Shown here in pieces: positions 1 to 6,664 of a stretch of 9,459 bases of DNA. Source of the stretch: Nanobdellota archaeon. GTDB lineage: Archaea; Nanobdellota; Nanobdellia; Woesearchaeales; GW2011-AR9. Under the pieces are notes generated by a model. It was not told the origin of the DNA. It worked only from the letters and a program-made list of their open reading frames with translations, and searched no databases. Position numbers and translations under genes: made by a program. The stretch lies in contig JAUYQE010000057.1 in NCBI GenBank assembly GCA_030695605.1, forward strand, positions 1 through 9,459. Direction: 5' to 3'. How positions within the stretch are numbered: position 1 is the first letter of the stretch; every line of letters begins with the position of its first letter.

Positions 1-2
1 CC

Positions 3-119
3 GTGCGGGATGCCAGCGGCAAGATTGTCCAGTTTGCGTATGGGGAAGATCATCTGGATGTTTCAAAAACCAAAGGTGGAGAGCTTGACGTCAAGAAGAT
101 TGTGGAGCAGATGGAGTGA
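3..119 (+). CDS. rpoA1: RNA polymerase subunit A' (Rpo1N), C-terminal end only
   Basis: Only the last 38 residues and the TGA stop are in the window; the gene starts upstream. The readable tail contains VRDASGKIVQFAYGEDHLD, which matches the end of archaeal A' subunits, where a 'iVQF.YGEDG.D' segment closes the chain just before the split between A' and A''. A' carries the clamp, the active-site magnesium loop and most of the catalytic half of the largest subunit. The stop lies 17 nt upstream of the rpoA2 start, the expected order and spacing for one operon. The identification rests on this motif plus context; too little is present to say anything about the rest of the protein. Confidence 0.86.
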   Translation: MRDASGKIVQFAYGEDHLDVSKTKGGELDVKKIVEQME

Positions 120-136
120 ATATCTGAGGAAGAACC

Positions 137-1273
137 ATGACTGACAAAGACCTTATCGAACAATACGCGGATAGATTGCCGCCGTCCGTGCTGAAAGCCA
201 TTCAGGAAGCGCTGCCCAGCAAAGCGACGAAGAAGCAGGTGGAGCACGTCATGGAAGGAACATTAGCTGCTTATACTGCAGCGAAGATCCATCCCGGTGA
301 GTGCGTCGGCTTAGTGAGCGCAGAAAGCATTGGTGAGCCCGGAACGCAGATGACGCTGAATACGTTTCACTTTGCCGGCGTTGCAGAAATGAACGTTACC
401 ACGGGCTTGCCGCGCCTTATTGAGATTCTCGACGCTCGAAAAGAAATCAAGACTCCCATGATGGAGATTTATCTGAAATCACCGCACAATACTTTGGAGC
501 ACGTGCGCACTTTTGCGGCAAAGATCAAAGAAACGGTCTTTGACGAATTCGTGACGGAATTTGCGTTGAGCATCTTTGAGCAGGTGTTACGCATCACTTT
601 CAATCCGGAGATGCTGAAGATGCATAGCCTTACTGCTGAAGAGCTGGTGAAAGTGATCCGCCTGCGAACAAAAGGGTTTACCGTCCAGGTGAAAGAAAGT
701 GAAGCGCTCTTCAAGCCGAAAGAAAGCGGCGAGCATATTAAAGAGCTGTATAACATTAAAGAGAAGATTAGAAAAGTTGTCGTGCAGGGCCTGAAAGGCA
801 TCCGGCAGGTGCTGCCCGTCAAGCGCGGTGAGGAATATATTGTGTTGACCTCCGGCACCAACCTGAAAGAGGTCTTGGAGATGAAAGAAGTTGATCCCGT
901 ACGGACGTTTTGTAATGATCTCTATGAAACTCAAGCGGTGCTGGGCATTGAAGCAGCCCGGCAGGCGATGATCAATGAAGTGTCCAAGGTCATTGATGCT
1001 CAAGGGCTGAATATTGACATCCGCCATATTATGCTGGTTGCGGACACTATGTGCGTCTCGGGCACTCTGCGCGGGGTAACGCGCTACGGTGTCGTGAGCG
1101 AAAAAGCCAGCGTTTTGGCACGGGCGAGTTTCGAGACGCCCATCAAGCATCTGACGAACGCCGCGTTAGCGGGCGAAGTTGATAACTTAACGTCCGTCGT
1201 GGAGAATGTCATGATTAATCAGCCGGTTCCCATAGGCACAGGCTTGCCGGGGCTGGTAGTGAAGATGAAATAA
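137..1273 (+). CDS. rpoA2: RNA polymerase subunit A'' (Rpo1C)
   Basis: This is the C-terminal part of the split archaeal largest RNA polymerase subunit. It joins A' to complete the catalytic centre and supplies the trigger loop and the jaw. The 378 residues are within the usual range for A''. Residues about 57-102 hold the diagnostic region: VGLVSAESIGEPGTQMTLN, then TFHFAGVAEMNVTTGLPRL and EILDARK, covering the trigger-loop helices and loop. The C-terminal part (about 325-378) has the family pattern GVSEKASVLARASFE followed by the conserved H-L and N-A residues, ending in GTG.PGLV. The ATG start has a weak purine stretch (GAGGAAG) 6-12 nt upstream. The stop TAA overlaps an ATG (TAATG) at 1271-1275. 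No unusual substitutions were noticed in the core motif. Confidence 0.98.
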   Translation: MTDKDLIEQYADRLPPSVLKAIQEALPSKATKKQVEHVMEGTLAAYTAAKIHPGECVGLVSAESIGEPGTQMTLNTFHFAGVAEMNVTTGLPRLIEILDARKEIKTPMMEIYLKSPHNTLEHVRTFAAKIKETVFDEFVTEFALSIFEQVLRITFNPEMLKMHSLTAEELVKVIRLRTKGFTVQVKESEALFKPKESGEHIKELYNIKEKIRKVVVQGLKGIRQVLPVKRGEEYIVLTSGTNLKEVLEMKEVDPVRTFCNDLYETQAVLGIEAARQAMINEVSKVIDAQGLNIDIRHIMLVADTMCVSGTLRGVTRYGVVSEKASVLARASFETPIKHLTNAALAGEVDNLTSVVENVMINQPVPIGTGLPGLVVKMK

Positions 1274-1308
1274 TGGCTACTAAAAATTTGAGAGCGATAC
1301 TTTTATGA
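1273..1308 (+). other. possible 11-codon minigene linking rpoA2 and rpl30e
   Basis: A tiny frame (MATKNLRAILL) begins on an ATG that shares its A with the rpoA2 stop (TAATG). It ends on a TGA inside the ATGA that starts the eL30 gene. It would let ribosomes pass from rpoA2 into rpl30e without leaving the mRNA. No Shine-Dalgarno site is evident and no family is recognised. It may be chance; it is listed because both ends use stop-start overlaps. Confidence 0.2.
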
Positions 1309-1679
1309 AGACTCAGGAAGAAATGGAAATGATGGAAGAGGAAACTGAAGAATTTACAGAGAAAAAAGGAAAGAAGCAGAAGAGGGAGCAAAATACCGAG
1401 CAGCGTGCAGAAGATGTGCATCTCAGCGAAGTGCGGCAGGCTTTGGTGGCGGGGAATGCGCTCATTGGTGCCGAGACGGTCCTGAAGCAGTTACGTTCTG
1501 GAAACCTTAAGAAAGTCTTTTTGGCAAAAAATTGTCCAGTACGAGTACGAGCCGATGTTGAGCAGTATGCGCAGCTGGGCAGTGTTCCGGTTGTTACCCT
1601 CTTGCTCAATAACGAAGAGCTGGGGATCATCTGCAAGAAGAATTTCTTTGTGGCGGTTTTGGGAGTTTTGGGGAAATAA
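1305..1679 (+). CDS. rpl30e: Ribosomal protein eL30 (L7Ae/L30e fold) with a charged N-terminal extension
   Basis: Residues about 42-124 match archaeal L30e: a helix with ALVAGNALIGAETVLKQLR, then VFLAKNCP (the strand plus the N-C-P turn that contacts RNA in the L7Ae/L30e fold), VRADVEQYAQLGSVPVV, and the closing ELGIICKKNFFVAVLGVL. In archaea this protein sits on the large subunit and is encoded directly after rpoA2, as here. The first about 38 residues are not part of the normal fold: they are glutamate-rich and then lysine-rich, and look disordered. The usual protein is about 100 residues, so 124 reflects this extension. The start chosen is the ATG in an ATGA overlap at 1305. Normally nusA follows, but here it does not. 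Confidence 0.9.
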   Translation: MKTQEEMEMMEEETEEFTEKKGKKQKREQNTEQRAEDVHLSEVRQALVAGNALIGAETVLKQLRSGNLKKVFLAKNCPVRVRADVEQYAQLGSVPVVTLLLNNEELGIICKKNFFVAVLGVLGK

Positions 1680-1802
1680 GTTTAATCATTTTGCAAATAG
1701 GATCATTTCTCGCGCCAGGGGTGGTGTGCGTAAAATATGGTAAATAACCAATTCACCAGAAAAAAGCAAAAAGTTTATTAATAACCGGGGCGGCAGACGC
1801 TC

Positions 1803-1817
1803 AGAAACATATATATA
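1803..1817 (+). promoter_or_regulatory. TATA-type promoter of the rps12-rps7 pair
   Basis: ATATATATA at 1809-1817 is preceded by the purine/A-rich stretch CAGAAAC, as expected for a BRE plus TATA box. A start site about 25 nt downstream would fall near 1838-1842, leaving a 5' leader of about 15 nt before the rps12 ATG. A second AT-rich candidate (TTTATTAA at 1774-1781) lies further upstream. The 175-nt gap between eL30 and uS12 holds no gene, so a separate promoter for the ribosomal pair is plausible. Confidence 0.5.
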
Positions 1818-1854
1818 CGACAAAAAGAGAAAAATTCCTAAATAAACAACCACC

Positions 1855-2274
1855 ATGAGCAACAAAGCATCCGGATTACGGGCAGCAAAGAAGCTGAAGA
1901 AGCGCAGGAAGCAGTTCAAGTTGGTTTCCCGCACCAAGATGAAGAAGAAATACGATCCTTTGGGCGGAACGTCCCAGGCACGAGCCATTGTCCTAGAAAA
2001 AATTCAAGTTGAAGCAAAACAACCAAACTCAGCCATGCGAAAATGTGCCCGTGTGCAGCTAGTGAAGAACGGTAAGCAGATTACTGCTTTCATGCCGGGC
2101 GATGGGGCCCAGAAGCTCATTAACGAACACGATGAAGTGCTGATTGAAGCTATTGGCGGCAAAATGGGCCGTTCTAAGGGCGATTTGCCCTGCATCCGCT
2201 GGCAGGTCATTAAAGTGAACGATCAAAGTTTGGATGCCTTGCTGAAAGGGAAGTTGGAGAAAGCGAGAAGGTAA
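1855..2274 (+). CDS. rps12: Small-subunit ribosomal protein uS12
   Basis: uS12 sits at the decoding centre of the 30S subunit near the A site and the interface with elongation factors. The 139-residue product begins with a strongly basic tail (AAKKLKKRRKQFK) and contains the invariant KQPNSAMRK at residues 55-63, followed by CARVQLVKNGKQITAFMPGD, the core OB-fold strands. The second conserved loop, usually 'GD(I/L)PG(V/I)R', reads GDLPCIRW (residues 109-116), with Cys in place of the usual Gly. The C-terminus is basic. Archaeal uS12 is often about 145 residues, so this one is slightly short. It is followed 20 nt later by rps7, with which it is almost certainly co-transcribed. Confidence 0.97.
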   Translation: MSNKASGLRAAKKLKKRRKQFKLVSRTKMKKKYDPLGGTSQARAIVLEKIQVEAKQPNSAMRKCARVQLVKNGKQITAFMPGDGAQKLINEHDEVLIEAIGGKMGRSKGDLPCIRWQVIKVNDQSLDALLKGKLEKARR

Positions 2275-2294
2275 GCAATAAAGAGAAAAACACC

Positions 2295-2894
2295 ATGACC
2301 ATCATCAAATGCTTCAATCGCTGGGACACGGAAGGCATCACTGTTCGAGATCCGGGCTTGGTTAATTACATCACGTTGGAGCCGAAAATCCTACCGAAAA
2401 CTGGAGCGAGATATGCCGGAAACAAATTTCATAAAAGCCAGACGTTTATCGTCGAGCGCTTAGCAACCAAAGTGATGAATACCGGCCATAAAGGAAAAAA
2501 GCATTTCTTAAGCTCCGAGCATAATACGGGCAAGAAGCAGCATGCATTGCGCTTAGTCGAGCAGGCTTTTCTGAAAATCGAGCAGAAGACCAAGAAAAAT
2601 CCCGTTGCCATTCTGGTGCAGGCTATCGAATGTGCTGCTCCGCGCGAAGAAGTCATTGCCATCGAATATGGCGGTGCCCGCTATCCGAAAGCGGTGGACG
2701 TTGCCCCACAGCGGCGGGTTGATTTGGCGCTGCGCAATTTCACGCAAGGGGCGTACTGGAAATCGTTTAACAAGAAGACGAAGATAGATGATGCGCTCGC
2801 TGAAGAGCTTCTGGCGGCAGCGCAATGCAGTGCCCGCAGCAATGCAGTTACGAAGAAGAGAGATATAGAACGGCAGGCAGCGAGCAGTAAGTAA
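2295..2894 (+). CDS. rps7: Small-subunit ribosomal protein uS7
   Basis: uS7 is the primary binder of the 3' major domain of 16S rRNA and lines the mRNA exit and E site. The 199-residue frame shows the archaeal/eukaryotic form: an N-terminal extension (FNRWDTEGITVRDPGLVNYI), then ERLATKVMNTGHKGKKH, the helix pattern RLVEQAFLKIEQKTKKNPVA, then APREEV, IEYGGARYPKAVDVAPQRRV (the conserved hairpin region) and LALRNFTQGA. It ends with the typical basic 'SNAVTKKRDIERQA' helix. The length is normal. In many archaea a translation elongation factor gene follows; here the next gene is an unrelated hypothetical protein. No Shine-Dalgarno site is obvious, fitting internal translation in the operon. Confidence 0.97.
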   Translation: MTIIKCFNRWDTEGITVRDPGLVNYITLEPKILPKTGARYAGNKFHKSQTFIVERLATKVMNTGHKGKKHFLSSEHNTGKKQHALRLVEQAFLKIEQKTKKNPVAILVQAIECAAPREEVIAIEYGGARYPKAVDVAPQRRVDLALRNFTQGAYWKSFNKKTKIDDALAEELLAAAQCSARSNAVTKKRDIERQAASSK

Positions 2895-2919
2895 AGTGTT
2901 CTTAGTGTTAGGAACTATC

Positions 2920-3402
2920 ATGGAACCTTCATATCTCATACAACGGTTACGAAAGCCCCGCGGTTCTGTAAATCCTTTCTCTTTTGGTGCGGGTGGCCCT
3001 TATGGGGGATTCACTCCGGAAGCTTTGGTCATCTGTAACACCGTCTGGTCTTTTGATTATATGGGTGCGGCTCAATTTGAGCATGGAGCGGTTCCGAAAG
3101 CCCTGGAGCGTATTGTCCAGTACGCTCACCGGGGGCAAGCAATAACCCAGGCCATTTGTTTAGACGAACAGGTCGCTTATTCCCTCTGCAAACAAGGAAC
3201 GGAACAAGAAGTAGCACAACGGATTACGCAGATGTATACGGATGAGCGTGCTTTGCACCTCTTAGAATATTGCGGCTTACAAGACAGCCTGAAGAGCAAA
3301 AATCCTGATATCGTCGGCTGGCTGGAGCTCGAAAATGCCTATATGTTCTTCATAGACGAGAATATGTTTCAGGGTGCTTTGCACTTGCTTGGGGGTGGAT
3401 AA
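2920..3402 (+). CDS. Conserved protein of unknown function with an SFDYMGAAQFE motif
   Basis: The 160-residue soluble product has an N-terminal segment YLIQRLRKPRGSVNPFSFGA and then WSFDYMGAAQFEHGAVPKAL. From memory, this 'RLxKPxG.xNPFxFGgG ... SFDYMGAAEFExGAxPxAL' pattern recurs in uncharacterised proteins of phages and bacteria. I know of no established function. The rest is mixed helical with one more hydrophobic stretch near the C-terminus (AYMFFIDENMFQGALHLL); no signal peptide or metal site is obvious. A GTG at 2896 would add eight residues. I chose the ATG at 2920 because AGGA lies six nt before it and because the motif region then starts cleanly. It sits 25 nt after rps7 on the same strand and may ride on that transcript, although its presence there is not typical of the ribosomal cluster. 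Confidence 0.7.
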   Translation: MEPSYLIQRLRKPRGSVNPFSFGAGGPYGGFTPEALVICNTVWSFDYMGAAQFEHGAVPKALERIVQYAHRGQAITQAICLDEQVAYSLCKQGTEQEVAQRITQMYTDERALHLLEYCGLQDSLKSKNPDIVGWLELENAYMFFIDENMFQGALHLLGGG

Positions 3403-3459
3403 AGAAGTAAAGAAGAAGAAAGCACGAAAGTGAATTGGAAAAATATCTCAGCGCCAGGC

Positions 3460-3475
3460 AAACTGCAGTTTTTTT
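3460..3475 (+). terminator. possible T-run terminator after 2920-3402
   Basis: A perfect 12-nt palindrome AAACTGCAGTTT (3460-3471) runs into seven T residues (3469-3475). Archaeal transcription often ends on T-rich tracts, and this one lies between two gene blocks. The palindrome is too tight for a stable RNA hairpin, so only the T-run is likely to matter. Confidence 0.3.
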
Positions 3476-3476
3476 C

Positions 3477-3486
3477 ATAATAAAAT
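3477..3486 (+). promoter_or_regulatory. possible TATA box of the 3505-6042 gene run
   Basis: ATAATAAAAT lies 19-28 nt before the ATG at 3505, at the distance expected for a TATA box of a leaderless or nearly leaderless transcript. The sequence is only a moderate match, and it is embedded in AT-rich DNA. Confidence 0.3.
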
Positions 3487-3504
3487 TCTTTGGGGCAATA
3501 AACA

Positions 3505-3954
3505 ATGAAAAAATCTCTTACTCGGCCGTTGCTGCTCGCTGGAGGTCTTGGCGTTCTCAGCATACCAGCCTATGCGGGCCTACGCATCGCCGGTCTCGAG
3601 GGGCAATTAGAAAACGCCGGAATTTATCGAGCAGAACAGCTTGCGCGAGATAAAACAAATCTGGGTTTTGCGATCGAAGCATGCCATACCGGAGAAGGGC
3701 TTATACCTCCCCATTGTTTAGCAGTACAGGCGCGCTATGTAGCTGTGAGTCAGGAACTTGCACGAGTGGTGAGCACTCCAGAATATCTCCTCGTATCGCA
3801 ACAGGAAGATGAAATACAACAGAGAATAGAAAATTATAATCATTTGTTGTACTATGGCCTCTTCGGCTCTTTCGGCTACGGCGCTTTTTGTCTGGGAGTA
3901 CGCGCTGCCAACCCCGAAAGAAAACAATTGGAAGATGAAGCAGTGAAAAAATGA
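3505..3954 (+). CDS. Small membrane protein with an external two-cysteine helical loop (paralogue A)
   Basis: No family is recognised. The 149-residue product has a basic start (MKKSLTRP), a hydrophobic segment at about 9-29, a mostly helical external region (about 30-112), a second membrane segment (about 113-133) and a short charged tail. By charge, both ends lie inside and the loop outside. The loop holds C60 and C71, followed by LAVQARY, ELARVVSTPEY (84-94) and a glutamine-rich helix. The gene at 4456-5130 shows the same order: Cys-x8-Cys, LAGQY exactly placed, EELLRRESTPAY and a second membrane segment. The two are therefore probably paralogues. The N-terminal segment could instead be a signal peptide cut after AYA. 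The TGA overlaps the next start (ATGA at 3951-3954), so the two genes are probably translationally coupled. Confidence 0.75.
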   Translation: MKKSLTRPLLLAGGLGVLSIPAYAGLRIAGLEGQLENAGIYRAEQLARDKTNLGFAIEACHTGEGLIPPHCLAVQARYVAVSQELARVVSTPEYLLVSQQEDEIQQRIENYNHLLYYGLFGSFGYGAFCLGVRAANPERKQLEDEAVKK

Positions 3955-4448
3955 ATCCAAAAAAAGCTATACCGGTTATAACTCCTTTCCTATTTACCGC
4001 AGCTTTAACCCTCAGCGCTTCTGCCCAAGAAGCATCACCATCTCTATCAAATGATGAAACCTGCCCCAACAACTGTTTCTGTTACCAAGCAGAAGACCAC
4101 CCGGCTTATACAATCTGCGCCGATGCGTTTACTGGCCTGCGCGGCGACATAACGTACACGAACAGTGCTGGCCAAAGAGTTACTTTAGAAGCGTCGTATT
4201 TTTCCCGCGGTCATCTCTGGAATCTCCAAGATGACGTTATCGAAAATCCTTTCACCGTTTCCCGTGTCTGCTTTGATACTGTCGAGAATTGCCTCTCTAA
4301 CGACCATTCAGCCGAAGGGCGGGCTTTCTTCGCCAGCGCCCAAGAAAAATGGAATGAGCTTTTCACGGCAGAAGATATCGGCCAACGGTATATGGAGTTT
4401 GCTCAAAGACAAAGAGCGGAACAATTCGATGAAGAGCAATTAGAATGA
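3951..4448 (+). CDS. Exported six-cysteine protein of unknown function
   Basis: The first 26 residues form a clear Sec signal: a basic start (MNPKK), a hydrophobic core (AIPVITPFLFTAALTL) and a good cleavage site after SASA. The mature part of about 139 residues has six cysteines (38, 42, 44, 56, 107 and 114), four of them in a tight N-terminal cluster (TCPNNCFCYQ and YTIC). This suits up to three disulfides in an extracytoplasmic protein; a metal site is an alternative. The C-terminus (about 122-165) is a charged helix without a membrane anchor. No family is recognised. It is coupled to the upstream membrane protein by an ATGA overlap and lies 7 nt before a paralogue of that protein, so the three products probably act together at the cell surface. 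Oxidative folding would fit the paired cysteines in both partners; this is inference. Confidence 0.72.
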   Translation: MNPKKAIPVITPFLFTAALTLSASAQEASPSLSNDETCPNNCFCYQAEDHPAYTICADAFTGLRGDITYTNSAGQRVTLEASYFSRGHLWNLQDDVIENPFTVSRVCFDTVENCLSNDHSAEGRAFFASAQEKWNELFTAEDIGQRYMEFAQRQRAEQFDEEQLE

Positions 4449-4455
4449 TACAACT

Positions 4456-5130
4456 ATGAAAAAAATCCCAAAATATCTTGCAAAAGGAATGATGATCCTC
4501 GGAAGCGTGGGGGTTCTGGGCACCACTATTGCCACAGTTGCAAATCTGGCTGCCCCTTCGCAGGTGCTCCTCCGTCAGGCTGAGGGTGTTTCTGAACAGA
4601 AAGAAGAAGCCCGTTCTTCGCTCGTGGACTGCTTACGGCAAAGAGACGAAGCAGATTGTTCAACGCTCGCCGGCCAGTATGCCACTTTGGATGAAGAGCT
4701 GCTGCGGCGGGAAAGCACGCCGGCGTATCAGGATGCACAGGGCGAGCAAAACCAGCTTGGGATACTTTATGGAACAACGGGGGTTGTTTCTTTGCTCTTG
4801 CTCATGGGGGGCTATTTTGCCCATGAAAAACGGAAGTTGGAGCAAAGAATGCAGCAGAAAAATAACCAGATTGAAGAGGCGATTTCCACAGATATTGAAA
4901 GTGCTCTGGAACGCATCAAAGAACAGAAAAAGATCTACAACCCGCAGGAACTCAGTGCTCATTTGGATGCTTTGGAAGGAAAACTCTTGGAACAGGGAGA
5001 TAACGTCTTTAAAGAGTGGCTTAAAGAAGACCAGCTAAAAAAAAATGATGCGGTATCAAAGCAATATGGTACTTTAAGAATAATCGTGCAACGACTGATA
5101 GCAGAAAAAAAGAGAAGCCTCTATAACTGA
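4456..5130 (+). CDS. Membrane protein with external two-cysteine loop and long cytoplasmic helix (paralogue B)
   Basis: The 224-residue product has a basic start (MKKIPKYLAKG), membrane segment 1 at about 11-33, an external loop (34-101), membrane segment 2 at about 102-122 and a cytoplasmic part of about 100 residues rich in Glu, Lys and Gln, which looks like a coiled coil (KRKLEQRMQQKNNQIEEAI onward). The external loop has C59 and C68, then LAGQY and EELLRRESTPAY (80-91). These line up with C60, C71, LAVQARY and STPEY of the 3505-3954 product, in the same order and nearly the same spacing. The external parts therefore seem homologous, while the cytoplasmic tail is unique to this copy and could pass a signal or bind a partner. 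No catalytic motif is seen and no family is recognised. Confidence 0.75.
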   Translation: MKKIPKYLAKGMMILGSVGVLGTTIATVANLAAPSQVLLRQAEGVSEQKEEARSSLVDCLRQRDEADCSTLAGQYATLDEELLRRESTPAYQDAQGEQNQLGILYGTTGVVSLLLLMGGYFAHEKRKLEQRMQQKNNQIEEAISTDIESALERIKEQKKIYNPQELSAHLDALEGKLLEQGDNVFKEWLKEDQLKKNDAVSKQYGTLRIIVQRLIAEKKRSLYN

Positions 5131-5143
5131 GGGATGAACAAAC

Positions 5144-5185
5144 ATGAAACCAGCAAGAACCATAAAATGGGCAGGTAAAAAATGA
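5144..5185 (+). other. possible 13-codon minigene before the NAD kinase
   Basis: A short frame (MKPARTIKWAGKK) starts 13 nt after the previous stop and ends on a TGA that overlaps the NAD kinase ATG (ATGA at 5182-5185). Another short frame opens at 5134 and closes at 5178. Neither resembles a known peptide. They could be chance in A-rich DNA or could serve translational coupling. Confidence 0.18.
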
Positions 5186-6042
5186 CCATCCTGGTCGTCT
5201 CCAAGAAAAGCGTGTACGAGCTGTATAAACATTCTCCTGACGATATCGCAGCACGGCAGTACGTGCAGAAACATGAAGCTGATATGAAAGCCAGCCATGA
5301 GCGGCAGCAGCGGACGCTGGAGACGGTTCTGGATGAACTCCAAAAACTGGGCCTTCCTGCGAAAGAAGTCTATCGGGCGCATCTTCCTGAAGAAGATCTC
5401 AGCACGTATGAGCTGGTTATTCCCGTTGGCGGCGATGGCACGCTCTTGGAAGTTTCCCATTATGTGCAGGATACGCCGCTCTTGGGCGTCAATTCCGATC
5501 CCCTGAAAAGCGTGGGCTTCTTTTGTGCTGCCACCCAGAAGACCATCGGTGACCTGTTACGGCATCTTGACCAGACACCGAGCACAAAACTCCATCGCCT
5601 GCAGCTGGTCCGCGACGGAACAGCGCTTCCCGAACCGGTGCTGAATGATGTCCTTTTCGCACATACGAATCCGGGGGCCAATACCCGATTTACACTCGAT
5701 GTTGGTGGAAAGCAGCAGACCTATCGGGGCAGCAATGGCTTGCTGGCCTGCACGGCTGCCGGCTCCACCGCCTGGATGTGGCAGCTAGGCGGGAAAATCA
5801 TGCCGCTACACTCCCAACAGCTGCAATACAAAGTCCGTGATGCCCGGGGAGAAGAACCACATTTTGCTAACGAGCTGAAGATTATTTCCCAGTGCCGGGA
5901 AGGCAGGCTATATATAGATGGAGAACACCTGCAGTATGATCTGGGATTGGATCAAACACTGGAGATAAGAGCAGGAATTCCCCTGACCGTTATGGGCGAT
6001 ATAGAAACGAAGAGAAACGAATTATTCCCCGGGGGGGTTTAG
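5182..6042 (+). CDS. nadK: NAD kinase, NADK2-like
   Basis: This enzyme would phosphorylate the adenosine ribose of NAD+ to make NADP+ in the cytoplasm. The 286 residues show the family landmarks in order: GGDGT at 83-87 (phosphate-binding catalytic motif), GVNSDPLKSVGFF at 102-114, LND at 154-156 (NAD-binding acidic pair), GSNGLLACTAAGSTAW at 183-198 (glycine/serine-rich substrate loop) and IDG at 245-247. The 'GVN(S/T)DPxxSxG' form after GGDGT resembles the NADK2 branch more than the classic bacterial PpnK. The N-terminal helix (about 25-56) is a little long. The start at 5182 follows weak purines (GCAGGT). The last 21 nt overlap the convergent gene 6022-6630, across a CCCC-GGGGGGG run. NADP supply has no obvious link to the envelope genes upstream. 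Confidence 0.92.
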   Translation: MTILVVSKKSVYELYKHSPDDIAARQYVQKHEADMKASHERQQRTLETVLDELQKLGLPAKEVYRAHLPEEDLSTYELVIPVGGDGTLLEVSHYVQDTPLLGVNSDPLKSVGFFCAATQKTIGDLLRHLDQTPSTKLHRLQLVRDGTALPEPVLNDVLFAHTNPGANTRFTLDVGGKQQTYRGSNGLLACTAAGSTAWMWQLGGKIMPLHSQQLQYKVRDARGEEPHFANELKIISQCREGRLYIDGEHLQYDLGLDQTLEIRAGIPLTVMGDIETKRNELFPGGV

Positions 6043-6630
6043 TATTTCTGGCTTGCTGCTTCTCTCATCATGCTGCCTTCTTCTGGCAATCTCTGCCGTA
6101 TACTCCATCAGGCACACCTCTTCGGTGCGATGCCCGGGCCGGGCACACGTAATCCGGTGATATGTTTCCGTAGCTCCGTTTTTCAAGTGCCAGCGGCGCA
6201 CTCCTAATTCGGCCGGCGTGTAGGTGAAAATAAGTTGATAGGGCGTTTTCTGAGCGACCAAATCAAGTGCAGCGTCAATGAACTGCTTGCCAAATCCGGA
6301 GTTCCACGTTTCTTTGTCCGTGGTGATATCGACCAACAGCAGCGTGTCAGCATGTGCTTCCGGCGGCCGCCACAATCCTTCGTTGGTTATCGCCATATAA
6401 TTCGCGGCAATTGCTGACGGTTGCCCTTTGGTGTGAAAAGCCAGCGTTTCCAGCAAGCCCAACGGCTTTTCGTCATCATATGCAGCAACAAAAAGGGAGC
6501 CACTCTGCAGCCGTGCCTGCATCATTTCAGGAGTAACCTGTATGTGCAGCCAATAGGCGTTGAGAATTCCCGCCAGCTGCGGGCAATTATCTATTGGAAT
6601 TTCTGTTTCAGTTTTGTAAGTAATTGCCAT
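6022..6630 (-). CDS. GNAT-family N-acetyltransferase
   Basis: The fold expected is a GNAT acyl-CoA transferase; the substrate cannot be told. In the 202-residue product, LLLVDITTDKETWNSGFGKQ (about 97-116) forms strand 4 and the acetyl-CoA loop, with G112 and G114 at the 'xxGxG' pyrophosphate-binding turn. FTYTPAELGVRRWHLKNGAT (about 135-154) matches strand 5 and the helix before the 'xxNGF/A' turn. An early strand-helix (FVAAYDDEKPLGLLE, about 47-61) fits strand 2. The start is secured by a strong Shine-Dalgarno site, AAGGAGGAG, about 7 nt before the ATG at 6630. The C-terminal about 20 residues (RRRQHDERSSKPE...) are basic and partly encoded by the overlap with the NAD kinase 3' end. It follows 6665-7099 by 34 nt on the same strand and is probably co-transcribed with it. 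Confidence 0.8.
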   Translation of the reverse strand: MAITYKTETEIPIDNCPQLAGILNAYWLHIQVTPEMMQARLQSGSLFVAAYDDEKPLGLLETLAFHTKGQPSAIAANYMAITNEGLWRPPEAHADTLLLVDITTDKETWNSGFGKQFIDAALDLVAQKTPYQLIFTYTPAELGVRRWHLKNGATETYHRITCARPGHRTEEVCLMEYTAEIARRRQHDERSSKPEILNPPGE

Positions 6631-6664
6631 TTTATTCTCCTCCTTAATTATTGTTTACTCTTTA

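Noticed and set aside
469..1150. Minus-strand open frames inside rpoA2
   Set aside because: They are shadows of a strongly conserved gene on the other strand, with no start signals or recognisable products.
1680..1854. Degraded nusA remnant
   Set aside because: No frame in the gap shows KH-domain features such as a GxxG turn in suitable context.
4529..5038. Plus-strand frame of 169 codons overlapping the membrane protein at 4456-5130
   Set aside because: The product is low in sense (many Arg/Ser/Trp) and is a +1 shadow; the main frame has membrane segments and a paralogue.
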